A stretch of 64,000 nucleotides of DNA from the NCBI GenBank assembly GCA_030411725.1, contig MU839836.1:806001-870000 (forward strand). Reading direction: 5' to 3'. The notes beneath the pieces are model-generated. The model did no database searches and was not told the DNA's origin. It was given only the letters and a program-made list of their open reading frames with translations. Positions 18,900 to 30,785 of this stretch are shown here, one piece after another. A program made the translations under genes and the position numbers. Origin of the DNA: Echria macrotheca (taxonomy: Eukaryota > Ascomycota > Sordariomycetes > Sordariales > Schizotheciaceae). Position 1 is the first letter of the stretch; each line of letters starts with the position of its first letter.

Positions 18900-21800
18900 G
18901 ACTAAGCAACCGACTGCGACCGCTGCTCGTCGACCTCGAGCCATACCCCATCTTCTGTCGCGATCATCTTGCCGACCGGTCGTAGTCGGGGCACCTGCTC
19001 GTCGGGTCTGCGATCGCCGGTCTACTCGGGCTGGTTCTGTTTGTCAAGATGGTGTCGACGGGATTGTGACTTATGCTGAACCCGGCCAAAACAAATACAC
19101 GCCAATACTGTCCGACGCTACCCTGTGGGTGGCCAACGTCGGCGATCAAGAAGTGGGCTCCTCGCGCCCCTCGATGTGAGCGGTTCGTGCTGTGAGTAAT
19201 GCCTTCATGAACTAAAAGGCGGTGTTGATGGTTAGTCTCTCTAAATGACCAACCTCGACCACCGCCTCATCTTTGTTGCAGGTCGGACGGCGAGAGATAG
19301 ACTGAGATCCAGTAGGCGGTGTCGTACGCATTGGGACGGGCAGGCTCGGGCGGATTCGGTCGGTGTCAGGTTGCGTCAAAGCCGACACACTGGAGCTAGG
19401 AATTGTCGGCGTCAACGAGAGCAGGAAGATACTCCAGACATCTCGTGCAGCATTGCCCTAGTCTTCGGTAGCTGCGCTGCGCTTCTTGAGGATCGGGGAT
19501 CCTATGGCGACGCCCGCCGCAGGCTTCGACAACCATTCACTCCTGCGCCTAGGCATGCGGAAACCAGGGCCCCCGCATGGAGGCCGTTGAAAGTCTGGGT
19601 CTGAGCCTTGTCACGTCGCGAGCCACTGTTCGACAATGCCCTCCCGCCTGCTCGTTGTTCGGACCAGCCGAGGCGGGCTCGGATAAGCCACACCGCGACG
19701 CCGACGCCAGCGGCCTTCGACGTCTTGTCAGCCGTTGTCGCCGTTGGCTTCACAGTGACCGAGGCAAGTTCACAGCCATCAAAGGGAGGTCGAGAGCGAA
19801 GAGAACTGCTTGCAGGGTCGAAGATGATGGCAGATTTAGAGGCGAGAAGTTGTCTTGTGGCTTGGGCGTGTGGATCATCCAGGAGAGGAACCCAGGTGAC
19901 GTGACCATGCTGGATGGCGACTTTCTGCTGCGGCGCCGGTTGCTCCAGCTGCACCTGCTCCTCGACCGTTGTGGCCACCACTTCGGTCCCCAACGAGACC
20001 AGCCGCTGATTTCTTGCGCCGCAGCCTCTTGTACCGAGGCCCCTTCTGCTGTTATCTGGTCTCGATGGCGCTGCTGGCCGTGCCGAGTAACCCTGGCGAG
20101 CGTTCCCGGTCGTCAACGGCGAGCGCGCAAACTTGGCACGGGAACGAGAACTGAGCATGGAAGGGAAACCCCCCAGCCAGCGCGTAGGGGATGCAGTATG
20201 CCGAGATAACCCATCGTTTTCACACCGCGGAATGAGGAACGGCAGATGGAATGTGGGGTGAGCGCTCACCGGTCCTGATCGATGCCCTCAGAGTGATCGC
20301 TGGCGCCGTGAAGATGGTGGTGATCAGTCCACGTAGCTGAGAAGAAGTCGGTCCGCAATTCTTTGTCCCAGAAGGCTGTTGAACCCTGTCGAGCTGCGAG
20401 CGAAGCCGTGGGCACCTGTGTGGCCGGCAGCACATCAATCACCGGACCAAACCTTGGCTTCACGCCAGAGTGGTGGGAACCGGGCCCGCGTAACGGATGG
20501 CCGTTCTCGCGCCCCTCGAGGTACGTCCGCACTACGAAGTGTTGGTGGTAAGTCCATGAGAGGAGGTGAAAGGGGTGATAAACTTCATCATGACAAACCT
20601 CGAGCAACGCGGCTGTCACGATCGACGCCATTGGACTGGTGTTGGGATGTGAAGGGGCAGTGGCCAGAAGGTAGCCGCTTGGAGGCTAGGACGGCCCGGG
20701 AACGCGGCGGCTGCACGGGCGCCGCCGCAGCCGGTGTCGACCACAGCCACCGCTTGGCGTTCCAGCGCCCTGCAACTGCTCGCGCATTCTACCGAACCTG
20801 CCCGAGCCCGCCCGTGAGCCCGCAGGGCTCCCCAGCGCAGACAGTGTTCCTTCAACCAAATTGTGTCCCTTCGCATCGATGAATTCGCTTCGTTCGGCGG
20901 CGGTGACCGACCTTAAGGGCAGGTCGGTCGCTGGTTCTCGAGATCGTTTGCCCGTCGCAAGTGCGGCGCGGGGTGGTTATCGAGTAGTAGACTGAGATCT
21001 AGCACGCGTCGATACGGCCAGCGGGCTAGCTGGCAGCGGCACGGGGATGCTCAACGCCTCAGACCATGTGACTGTCGGTCAGGAGCATGGCGGCGGAGTC
21101 GGCGATGTTGGGGGGGGAGTTTGCCGCAGTGAAAGTAATGGAAGGCCACCCCTTATTGGCGAGTCGTCGCGTGTTTGTCTGCTGGACACATCAAAGCGAT
21201 TAGATCACGGTGCGATTCGAGGCGGTCGAAGAGACAAGCCAGAAGCAATGAGCAAAATTTGACAAAAGACCTGTATAAGGTAGCAGTTAGACTAGTGATG
21301 AAACGTGTTACCGACAGGGCCCATGCGGCTGTCGGTTTGACAAAGGCGAGCATACTGGCGGGGTTTGAGAAGACCGAACCTGATGATGCAGGGGGCGTCC
21401 AAACACTCGTCGCTGCCAGTGGTTGTCTGCGACGCCGAAAAGCCACCAAGACCGGGCACCAACCGTAATTGGCGGGCAAAGGTTGGGGAGGAGCGGTCGG
21501 GAACCTCGGGGACGAGGGATTTTAGGTTGTTGTGTTGTTCGATTTTGCCGTTTGTTGCGCCACGATTTCGTCGGCAACCTGACGTATCGAGTCATTGATA
21601 ACAAGATGGCGGTCCTCAGTCATTGGCTACCAGCCTACGGGCGGTCAGCACTTTCTCGACGCAAGAACTGTCTCTGCGTGCGCAGACAAGAGTCCAGCGC
21701 GCTGTGTTGAGGGACGGATGTAGCAGAATCGGCAACTCACGATTGCTTCTACCGCGATCTCGATGCGGAACTTGGCATGGCCGTGCACGGCAGACAACAA

Positions 21801-22300
21801 AAACAGTTAGCAAAGCACAAGAGGAAATGCAGGCGAAGTTGCAGGATAACCTAGCCTTCGATTGTCAGAGCGGGGATGGCTGCACTTCTCTGGAGATGAT
21901 GGTTCGAGACGGTCGTGGGCTGTCGAAGAGTCAGCAAGCTAGAGATTTGAGGAGCCTAATCCAGATTGAACATATCGTGCACGGGCCACGAAGTGCTGCG
22001 CGAGCGACGCGGAGTACCGGTCGTCAAACTTGCCCACTGCAATTCCTTGGCAAAGCGCGATGTCGATGGCCGCCTCACTGCCGCGGACGTGAATAGGCGC
22101 TCTGAAGCTGTAACCCGGGTTTGTTCTTAAAATGTGAGTCCTCTGGGACCAGATCGCTTGCGTTGCTTGCATCCTTTTCCCTTCCGCCTGTCATATACAC
22201 TGCTAATGCCGCTTGCAGTTTTTGTCTGCCCGGGTTGATCTCCTGAATCCAGGACCTTGGCCTAAACCGTACTATATCGATTCAGGCGGCAATTCCATTC
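18900..22300. repeat. Repeat mosaic without recognised gene
   Basis: Contains 19655-19760 (TCGTTGTTCGGACCAG..., GCGGCCTTCGACGTCTTGTC, GTTGTCGCCGTTGGCTTCA), shared directly with 51865-51975 and in reverse with 24275-24330 and 55590-55680. It also contains 21355-21440, the inverted partner of 14.4 kb, and 18975-19030, resembling 26400-26450. Long frames on both strands here have no domains. Confidence 0.5.
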
Positions 22301-22357
22301 CATCGAAGTCTACCGTCACGCTAGTCGTTGCCCCTGGCAATCCCACATCGCCAAACA

Positions 22358-23451
22358 ATGGCTAGACCAAAAGACACTGGTGAGCCGCCGAATGACTACG
22401 AGCGGGTGATCCAGAGGATTCAAGAGGCGAAACGCGGGTTTGAGGACGGGAGAAATTTCTACCATCAAGAAATACAAAAACTACGACAGCGGATTGCGGC
22501 GACTCAACAAGAGGAGGAAACCCTTGACCAAGAGAAGAAAGAATTGGAGCAAAAGCTACAGTGCACCACTGAAAAGGCAAAGAGCGCCAAACAAAGGAAG
22601 AAGGAGCTTGAACGCAAGTTGAACGAAGTGGAGCAGGAACATCAAGAGGCTGCCAAGCGGGAGAAAGAATATTTGTCAAGCATCTACGCCTTGCACCATG
22701 TATGTGTTCAAACTCAAGTTGTTCCCTAGTTTAACTAACCTTTCGATAGGGACCTGACCAGAAACCCCACTGTCGTGGCAAACGAGCTGCTGGGACCCCT
22801 CGTAAGCCGAACCCAAAGCGCCGCCGTAATGATGATATTTTTAATCCCAAGGAAGGGGATGCGTGTATCGGCTACTGGGAGGAGTACGAGGCTTGGTACG
22901 TCGTTATTATCCTACCACTTGCTGGGGATTTCTCGAAAGCTGGAATACGTGGGGATATCACCGATATGCCTCAGCCTATCCCAGACTGCTACCGTCTTGA
23001 GCAGGGGGCCGTTACATGGGCAGACGGCTTTCAAGAAGATGGACCCTGGACGGCTGAAAGATGGTTTCCCGTCATTTCGTTCGAAGATAAGCAGGACCTG
23101 GAAGCTCTGAAAGCAGAAGTGCCTCGTGAAATGCTTGACTGGGTTCATGTTAAGGACTTGAGGCCGCTCGCTCGCCGTGGCCCGGACCGCAAGACCGTCG
23201 AGGGCTACTCTTGCTGGCAGAAACACTCTAAGTCTTTGTCTAGCGCGCAACTAGTCACCCCCGGCAAGCCCTCGATACCGAGTAATGACCAGCCGCCAAC
23301 TAGAAACGCACACTCAGCAGCGCCGTCTTCTAGTAGTGCAAGTACCATCATCAACAATCGACGCGATGCACTTTCACGAGATTGTCCAAGCCCTGCCCTA
23401 TCTTCGTCTGGTACTGAGTCGGCGTCTGATATCGAGTCTGGATCGGATTGA
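22358..23451 (+). CDS. Coiled-coil protein with possible Tudor-like segment, two exons
   Basis: Exon 1 (22358-22699) joins exon 2 (22750-23451) over a 50-nt intron (GTATGT donor, CTAAC branch site, GATAG acceptor), phase 0, giving 347 residues. ATG 22358 is chosen over the more upstream non-ATG extension; context ACAATGG. Residues ~20-110 are a continuous charged coiled coil (many KK, EE and RK heptads). Residues 115-140 are basic. Then comes GDACIGYWEEYEAWYVVIIL, resembling the first strands of a Tudor-type barrel (aromatic W, acidic, WY). Residues ~185-260 look folded (AERWFPVISFED) and the tail is Ser-rich. A coiled coil followed by a Tudor-like region recalls SGF29-type chromatin readers, but overall similarity is not evident and I do not assign that function. 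An intron-less partial copy lies at 55434-55568. Confidence 0.75.
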
Positions 23452-24345
23452 GGGGCAATCGGTCTCGCGAGAAGAGAGAAGAGAAAGGTGCAGCGGAACG
23501 TTGGCAACAGGGCGGCCGCCGGGGAGACACTGTAAATAGGGGAAGCTCATCGCTGATGTCGACACTTCCCTAATAAATAGGGGCCTAAGGGAACAAGCAT
23601 CGCAACCACGAACATGAAGATGCCATGGACAATAAGAATGTGTTTCATTCTGTGTACTGCTAAAGGGCGTTCTGGATTAGGAATTGTTCGTGAAGACGTT
23701 GATCCTTGTTCATAATTTAGTCCACGCCTTCCAGATTGCAACCATCATCACCCAATGCGAGTCCCGCTGTCCCTCGTTGTCCCAGCCAAGGTTTGGATCG
23801 ATGCTGGGTATCGTGCGAAGCGGCGGAGGTTTGGGGTAGACCGCGGCCGGGCTGGGCGCTGCCGTGCGCGCCGATGGGGCTTCCCTGATATTCATCTCCC
23901 TCCATGGCGTAGCCCTTTGGGATGGACCCGAACACCTCAGAAATGCTGCCCGGCAATCCCAGCACACTGAAGGGTGTGTTGATTGGCAGTAGATATCTAT
24001 TGCGTCAAGTGCTACGGCTTTCGCTGCTTCCAAGCCCATTTTATGAGCTGCAATACATGGGGCGCTGGGGAGACATGCATTTGTGCTAGGTCAAGTCTAC
24101 CTATAATTGAGAACACGCCCTACGCAATATGCGCCCAAGGCCAGCCTCCAAGGGCCCGTAGCCAAACGAATGCGCCGTCGCCCATCACCTGTCCGACGCC
24201 ACCCTGGCCCACGCTGGCCTCTGCGTCGTCCCGCAGTATGCGCGGCTATGGCCCTCCATGATGACGATACCGCGACAGCAGGCGCGGTGCATGTTGAAGC
24301 CGACGGCGACAACAGCCATGCCGACGACGAGCACGGGGCACGCGA
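23452..24345. other. Intergenic, no confident gene
   Basis: A minus-strand frame at 23710-24039 begins with a plausible helical stretch (AAKAVALDAIDIYCQ) and may be a gene relic, but no domain or complete gene model emerged. Segment 24275-24330 belongs to the repeat also found at 19.7 and 51.95 kb. Confidence 0.3.
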
Positions 24346-24760
24346 AGCCGCTGCCGGGCGGACGGAGCGTGGCGACGCGGATCGAGAGAGCACCATGAAC
24401 GGCAGCGCATAACCACCGCAAACTTTGATGTACGGAGGCCGACTGCGGCCGGCCGCTGGCTAGGCCCATCCCGGCCCCGCGCGACGTTTCGGAGCGTCCC
24501 CTCCATATGGAGCTGACTTGTATCCTCAGGCACCAGCAGCCAGGAATTAATGCTACGAAGCTGGCGGGCAGAGGGCGGCCGTTTGCTAGGTCCGTAGTCA
24601 GGGGACGGACGCTTCCTGCGCCGCCGAGGATGACCAGTTTCCTGGCTTCGATCGACTTGCCCTGTGTGGCCCGGTTCTCGTCACTCTGGTCAGCCAAGTT
24701 TTGGTCCAAGAGCACTCCATGTGATCCGTGATCGTCTGCGACAGACGCGCTGGCAGGCCA
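24346..24760 (+). repeat. ~400-bp repeat, inverted copy at 44210-44604
   Basis: Block order here (TGATGTACGGAGGCCGACTGC, TTTCGGAGCGTCCCCTCCATA, AATGCTACGAAGCTGG, GGCCCGGTTCTCGTCACTCT, CGTGATCGTCTGCGACAGAC) is found exactly reversed at 44210-44604, with scattered substitutions and small indels. It carries the same TTCTCGTC...AAGTTTTGG motif as many shorter fragments. Confidence 0.85.
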
Positions 24761-26277
24761 CCAACCTCGGGCAATAACCGCAACATGGCCAAGAGGCTGT
24801 CGGTAGCCAATCGGCGGGTATTTTGGGGGGGGCGGTCGGGGTGATGGCCGGAACTTGCTCGTCGAGTCTTTTGTATTGGCGTCGCTGTGCCGCGGAAGGC
24901 AATATCGCGGGGGCTAGAAAAAGGGTGACAGGAGAAGGAGCAGGCTGCGCTGCGCAACACCTGAACGGACGAACATGTTGAGGTGTCGCAGGCGGATCTT
25001 GGGAGGTAGGCAGTTTTCGGTCGCGCGCCGCAAAGGAGTGGTTGATCGATTGACGTTGGGACGGGGCAAACTGCGGACCTTGAAGTTGCCCCATTCCCTC
25101 TCGACAATGTTCGAGTCACGAAAAGCCACACCGACTGTGGCTGGAGCTGAGGCTGAAGAAGCAGCGTTCGCAGCTGGAGCTATCGATGCGGGGCTATTTA
25201 GACTCAACCATCAGCCATGCCGCAAATGCCATCCGCATTATTCGGACCGGGAAGGTGGGGCAGGGCTACGCAGGATACCATCTGCCACTGGGTAAGATTT
25301 GCACGGCCCGAGCCGAAGGGATACCCGTTCACAGAACGACCAGGAACCCCCCCGCGACCGTTTCGCAAGCATCCCCTTCCCCGCGCGACTCCGATTTCGC
25401 CGACCGCCGCGACATAGTCAAACGAGTTAACCGGCGATGATCTGTGCCCACCTCCCGCGTGGCCTTGCAAATGACAACTTGCCGTCGAATTCGCTCACTC
25501 TGCCGCAGGGCAGCCCGACACATGACCCAATGCTCTTCGACGAACTTCAGTACGGCGCTTCTAATATCGGACATCAGTGGAGTATGCCTGGCTACGCCCA
25601 ATGGAGGCATGCTGAACTTCCCGTGCCCGTACCCGTATAAGTTGGCTTCGCCGCGCCTGGTGTCATGGTATTGTCATCAGTGCCGAGGATGGGGCGGCAC
25701 AGTCATCGCCGTTGTGGACCAGGTATTCCTCAACTGGCTCCGTTCGGCCTCAATTGAGCCCGTATGCTACGAACCCAGAACTCCCACCCCGAGTAACTGG
25801 CGACCGCGGGGTCGACATCTTTGCGCCCCCTGGCCTAGGCCCTGCGACGGTCCCCAAGTACGAGGTGTCGCCAGACCACAGATTCGTCGCGCTCCCCTCC
25901 GAGGGGAGGCGCCCCCGAAGGCTCCGCTCACGGAGTGGTTGTCGATCTTCCGGCCAAGGGGAAGACGCAGCTCGTGATCGAAGGCAACCTCCTCCACATA
26001 TTGTCCCACACTAGTTAGATCTGTATGGCGACGGCGGAGATTGCGTCGATGAAAAGTTCACGATGGTTTCGGCCGGCGTACGCCGCTTGGACTACGGGAG
26101 AAGATCCCCACCGTCGTCGCCGTCGGAAAACGTCGTCTGTTTTGTCGCAGGCAAGATGGTACGTCCCGCCACGACCGGAGTGGTTCTGAAACGGCCTGAA
26201 GAGATGTGCGAAGAGGCCGAGGCAATCACCCAAGCTACCCCACCTGGTTTAGGAGTGCACATTGAGTCCCTGACGCG
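24761..26277. repeat. Repeat mosaic including a three-copy unit at 25795-25930
   Basis: The unit at 25795-25930 (GGCGACCGCGGGGTCGACAT, TGGCCTAGGCCCTGCGACGG, CCAAGTACGAGG) recurs at 34312-34420 and 56143-56226. Nothing coding was recognised in the rest. Confidence 0.6.
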
Positions 26278-26550
26278 GTGCCAGGATGCATGGAGGATGC
26301 CGTGGCTGAGCAGTATCATCAGGATTATCGTCTCCCTGCACTCTTGATACAGAGGGTCGGGCAACTCCCGCCGCGCGTTTCGCCTTGATCGCATAGTCGC
26401 TATACCTGCTCGGGTCCGCGATCGCTGGTCCACTTGGGCGGGTCGGGCTTTGAGTCTTCGTGCCGTGTCAGGTCAGCCGACACGTCACGCAAGAGTGTCT
26501 GTTCGTCACATTCGTCGAGTCGCGGTATGCCGGGAGACCCGGCGTTTCGA
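26278..26550 (+). repeat. ~275-bp repeat, highly similar inverted copy at 39829-40108
   Basis: From GTGCCAGGATGCATGGAGGA through ATCAGGATTATCGTCTCCCT and CGCGATCGCTGGTCCACTTG to GGTATGCCGGGAGACCCGGC, nearly every base is matched in reverse at 39829-40108, with one small indel block near the middle. By eye identity exceeds 90 percent, making it one of the youngest repeat pairs here. A diverged piece is at 38880-39005. Confidence 0.85.
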
Positions 26551-27348
26551 GGCGAGCGCTCGCACTGCGATGCCTTACTAAGAGACGATGTGGTTGGTCA
26601 GCCCAGTAGTTGAGAAAAGAAGGGAGGGGGATGCGCTCAACCATCTTGCTGAATCTCGAGCACCACCTCGTCATTGGCAGGGCAGCCGTACAAGAATAGT
26701 GTAGCAGATGGAGAGCGAAGCCGGCTCCTGGCGAGCACCGTCGTCTTCGTCACCGGCGCCGCGCAAAACCGCACACAGGATGTCGAGGTCGTAGATGACG
26801 AGGTCGATGACATGGCTGTCGACGCCGGCGTCAACGTCGTAGCGTAGCGGGATAGGTACGGGTAAGGCAGGCGAGCAGGACGAATAGAGGCTCCTCAATA
26901 GCGTTAGTGGTTGGGCCTTTGTTAGCTTAACGCCTTGAGCGTGAGGACATGGGGAGGCTGTCGCGCGGGCTTGCGCCTGTTGGTGGCGGGGTTCGCGACG
27001 AAGCTTCCGAATCTGTGCAGATCTTAAGCCACTTAGCCACTCAGCCACCAAATCCCCAAGCCACATCCACAAACGGAAGCGCCCGCACCCGCATTGAGGG
27101 CACACTGTTCTTGAAATGGTGACGGCTGACCCGCTCGTCTTTTGAATGGATCCAACCCCAAGGTCGAGCTATGACGTCTGTCACGGTTGTGGTGAAGGCA
27201 ACCCGAGCTCGTCCACTTTGGGCGCAGCCACCTCCCGTTTGGCAAGACCACCGCCGTATAGCTTCGCTGTCATCGCTTGCATCGTTATCCAGGCTCATCT
27301 CCTTTTCCGTCTAGACAATACGACGGAACTTATAAGGCTCCAGGGAGC
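26551..27348. repeat. Intergenic repeat remnants, no gene
   Basis: No domain-bearing frame and no clear full repeat unit recognised. Confidence 0.3.
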
Positions 27349-28600
27349 TCAAGCGGGCCGTTTCTCTTGATTTAGCGCCTTAGGCGTTTCGCAAGTTGAC
27401 GCAGGGACAAGAACCCGGTCTCGCGCGCGGCAAACACCAATTCCTTGTCTACGGCGTATCCGTGCGCCGCAATGAGCGGCTCGGCTCTCGCATAAGAGAT
27501 TCCGCAAAAGCCCTCTCCATCTTATGGGACATCGTGACTTACCTTCAGGGGAGCGGGGACTCGACCAAGCACATGTTGAATGGCGATGTGTTGCAGTTTG
27601 ATGGCATGCTCTTGGTCGCCGCCAAGGTAGAAGGTGCGGGGTGAGACATGCGACGGATAGGCTAACCAGGAATCTGCTTAGCGTCAAGGCTCCCGCCTCA
27701 CTGGTGCGCCTCGGCACATGTCTGAGTGCACAGCGGGAAGCTGCGGGACATGGGTATTGCGGACACTGCCGGCCAGCTCGGCTAGAATACAACTCTCTGA
27801 TGGTCTCATCCCGGGCACAGTGCTGGCCGCTGAGGGGACTGGCTGTGACCAAGACCTCCTTTGGTACCTGGCCAAAATGGCCTATGCCCACGAAGGCCAC
27901 TGGCCCATATCATCGCAACTTCGATACCTCGTTGGCTCGGTAAGACTCACATGCAAACCAACTTCTGCAAGTTGCCGCGCTCCCACAACCGTGCCGACAT
28001 TTGCGTTCGGAATCACACCCATGGATGGTGCCTTACCCGAGACCAGGGTCTTCCCACTTCCGCACAACCCAAGTTGCTGCGGAGTGTCCCACCGCTACGT
28101 TCCGACCCGCTGGCCTCGCGCCGCCTAATCTCCAACAGATTCTACACTAGGTACGTAGACATCCGAGACGGCGCGCTTGGGATAGCACAACGCTACCAGA
28201 TCGCAGGCTTGGGGAAGCTCCGTGATCAATAGGAGAAATTTTGGCTCCGACATCATGAAAAGTGTAGCGGCTAGCGCTTCCGGATAAGTCAAGGGCAATG
28301 CGAGCGGGCCTCCTAGTTTGGTTGGGTGACGATCTTGGACGTGGTGGAAAGCGAGTGAAGGCGTTCGAAAGCGGCTCCAGAATCCTCCTGTCGGGTTTGC
28401 AGCAGCAGATGTCGGTGAAAAGCCCAACGCGGGCAGTTGGACATTTAATCCTCATCACAGGTTGCGCTGTGGCGTATGCATGAAGCCGGTGAGAAGGGCT
28501 CCAGGCGGACACTCGTTCACTCCGGGGAGCACTCCCGGCAAGATCCTTCTCCAGAGCGAAAGTTTTCACCACGACCGCAAACACATCATTGGCCACATCT
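27349..28600 (-). pseudogene. Possible decayed multi-exon gene, unrecognised
   Basis: Several short minus-strand stretches have protein-like composition: EPKFLLLITELPQACDLVAL near 28150-28240, IPNANVGTVVGARQLAEVGL near 27940-28030, DQEHAIKLQHIAIQHVLGRV near 27555-27625, and AHGYAVDKELVFAARE near 27420-27480. Good donor-like sites (GTGAGT, GTAAGT) follow two of them, but acceptors that keep an open frame could not be found. Either a relic with several lesions or a gene whose splicing I could not resolve. No family recognised. Confidence 0.25.
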
Positions 28601-28890
28601 TAATTTCACGGCCGTGTCGAATATCTTCTTGAAAACCATCTTGAAAAAGGCCTGTAAGAGGCGAATCCGGGAGTAAAGTTCCATCACTGAGCTGGAGTGG
28701 CGGTGAATGCCCTGCGTGACGCACTTTCTGCCATGCGAGGACCGGGCTCATGCACAGCACAGAGAAAGGTGCATTTTTTCAACCCAGACCTAGCTGTGGG
28801 CTTCCCATCACAGGTTTAAGAGGGACGCTTTTTTCAATGGCGTGAATGTAAAGCAAGAAACACGCAGACTACCTTCTCCCACCTCCTACA

Positions 28891-30705
28891 ATGAGCTCGA
28901 TGCCGAACAACACTTATCCCTATCAGTTCAAGCCAGTCCACGGCAAGAAGCTCAGACTCCTCCATTTATATCAAGTGTGTGGTGTTACTTGCTACAGAAT
29001 GGAGGTTCACCGTCTCAGCAGAGCCCCGGACTACATCGCCATCTCCTATGCTTGGGGAAGCATCTTGGACACAGCTACAATCCTAGTCGATGAATCGAAT
29101 GTCACGATTACTTCAAGCCTCTTTGGTGCTCTAAAGGCAATCGGAAGAAAAGGGATGCCCATCTGGGCAGATGCGGTGTGTATAGACCAGCAAAACAATG
29201 AGGAAAAGGAAGAGCAGATACGACTGATGCAACTCATCTACAAGAAGGCCAATTCGGTTGCGATATGGTTAGGTCCAGAGGAGGGGTGTGGTCATGGCCT
29301 TGATTTTTTGGTCAAACTGAGCTGTGATCCGCTGGCAATCATGCAGATCAGCGAGCTGGAGATGAGGGATCTGGCCCGCCTCTTCCTTCGGGCCTACTGG
29401 GAGAGGATTTGGGTAGTCCAGGAAGTCCAATGCGCCCCTCTCACTTTCGTCCATTGCGGCAACTCGACTCACAGTTTGAAGATCTACAAGTTGGTCAACA
29501 GCTTGGCTGTGGAACACGAAGACTTTCTCAACAAGCGCTTCCAAAATCTGATGGACCCGAGCACCCAAGCCCGCCTCTCCAACACACTCGCACGCTTTGG
29601 GCCAGCAAGGCTAGACGATGCGGTTGAAAACTCTCTCCACGGGTCTCAAGCTCTTCTCTACAAACTCTCCTTCCACAGGGACAAGAATGCTTCGGACCCA
29701 CGAGACAAGGTATATGGCATCCTGGGTTTACTTGGATCCACTCTGTTGAACGACAAACGTGTGCGACCGGACTATTGCCGACCAGCTGGTGTCTTATTCA
29801 TCAACGTTGTCAAATATTCAATTGAAGAGGCCCGGAGGCTTGACGTCATTTGTGAAGCAAGTTTCAAGAGCCCAAGCCCTTCGATTTCGAATCTACCGAG
29901 CTGGGCCCCAGACTGGTCGTGGAGGCGCTCAACCCGCAGTCTTGCATTCTCTTACAACTTCGACGCCGGTGGCGAAGAGGCCTCGGAGCTTACCACCATC
30001 AGCCAAGACGGGCTCGAGCTTACATTTTTGGCCGCACGTCTTGGTCGTATTCAGGACGTTGGTCTCCCTGTGGCCGAACGCGCCTCGACAAGAGACATTC
30101 TTCAGTCATTCCACCGCGGATTGGCCATGCTGGTATCGCGAGACAGAGGACCTGTCCCAGAGCTTGCTCTCCAATCCTTCTGCCGGACGTTATGCCTTGA
30201 TCAGGCGCCGATGAAAAGTCGGGGTCGAGACTGGGCGGACATCTGTGCTAAGGCCTTTCTCCGGATGCACATTCGAGACTCCCAGCTCTCATTTACGAGT
30301 GATTTTGTTTCCAGCATGACCCAGCGTCGAATGGAGGAGGATGAGCTTATGGAGGAGGACGGGGACGAGGGCGAGCTGATGGAAGAGGAATACGAGCCTA
30401 CGACCTGGAGGATTTCCGATACCGAGGTAGTCAAAGAAGAATGTGGGGAACGGATGAAGGGGTTCAATCTTTGCATAATCGATTTTGGTTTAATTGGTAT
30501 GGGAACGGCACAGATGACGCAAGGGGATGAAGTCGTCATAGCTGAGGGTTGCTCTGTCCCTCTTGTGATTCGGCGGCATGCGGTGAAGCAATGCCATTGG
30601 CAGCTCATCGGTGAAATCTATGTAGATGGCGTCATGCGGGGGGAAGTGATGAAGGAGGTGAAAAGAGGGACTAGGGAACCCCTATCGTCATACACACTAG
30701 TATAA
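28891..30705 (+). CDS. HET (heterokaryon incompatibility) domain protein
   Basis: Single exon, 604 residues, ATG 28891 preceded by CTACA. Near residues 47-58 is PDYIAISYAWGS, at ~90-110 IWADAVCIDQQNNEEKEEQI, and at ~170-178 ERIWVVQEV: the three hallmark blocks of the HET domain in order. The C-terminal end shows the usual closing module of this family (GDEVVIAEGCSVPLVIRR, then WQLIGEIYVDGVMRGE). An unusual acidic insertion (repeated MEEDELMEEDGD-like units) sits around residues 485-510. HET proteins trigger cell death when incompatible alleles meet after hyphal fusion, and TIR-like NAD cleavage has been proposed for some; which partner this one senses is unknown. It is convergent with the next gene (81 bp). 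Frame intact, all hallmarks present. Confidence 0.93.
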   Translation: MSSMPNNTYPYQFKPVHGKKLRLLHLYQVCGVTCYRMEVHRLSRAPDYIAISYAWGSILDTATILVDESNVTITSSLFGALKAIGRKGMPIWADAVCIDQQNNEEKEEQIRLMQLIYKKANSVAIWLGPEEGCGHGLDFLVKLSCDPLAIMQISELEMRDLARLFLRAYWERIWVVQEVQCAPLTFVHCGNSTHSLKIYKLVNSLAVEHEDFLNKRFQNLMDPSTQARLSNTLARFGPARLDDAVENSLHGSQALLYKLSFHRDKNASDPRDKVYGILGLLGSTLLNDKRVRPDYCRPAGVLFINVVKYSIEEARRLDVICEASFKSPSPSISNLPSWAPDWSWRRSTRSLAFSYNFDAGGEEASELTTISQDGLELTFLAARLGRIQDVGLPVAERASTRDILQSFHRGLAMLVSRDRGPVPELALQSFCRTLCLDQAPMKSRGRDWADICAKAFLRMHIRDSQLSFTSDFVSSMTQRRMEEDELMEEDGDEGELMEEEYEPTTWRISDTEVVKEECGERMKGFNLCIIDFGLIGMGTAQMTQGDEVVIAEGCSVPLVIRRHAVKQCHWQLIGEIYVDGVMRGEVMKEVKRGTREPLSSYTLV

Positions 30706-30785
30706 AGCTCAAGGATGAAGGCTCTGCTGGTATGATAGAGGCTGAGAGCTTAGTGCCTGTTCTGCAACATGATGAATTGACTTTA

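Noticed and set aside
19502..20269. 255-codon minus frame and overlapping 210-codon plus frame
   Set aside because: Both are Arg/Ala/Pro-rich, overlap each other, and cover recognised dispersed repeats shared with 24, 51 and 55 kb.
22898..22975. Possible second intron (GTACGT...CTCAG) in the coiled-coil gene
   Set aside because: No acceptor restores the downstream frame, and the unspliced sequence reads through with Tudor-like content.
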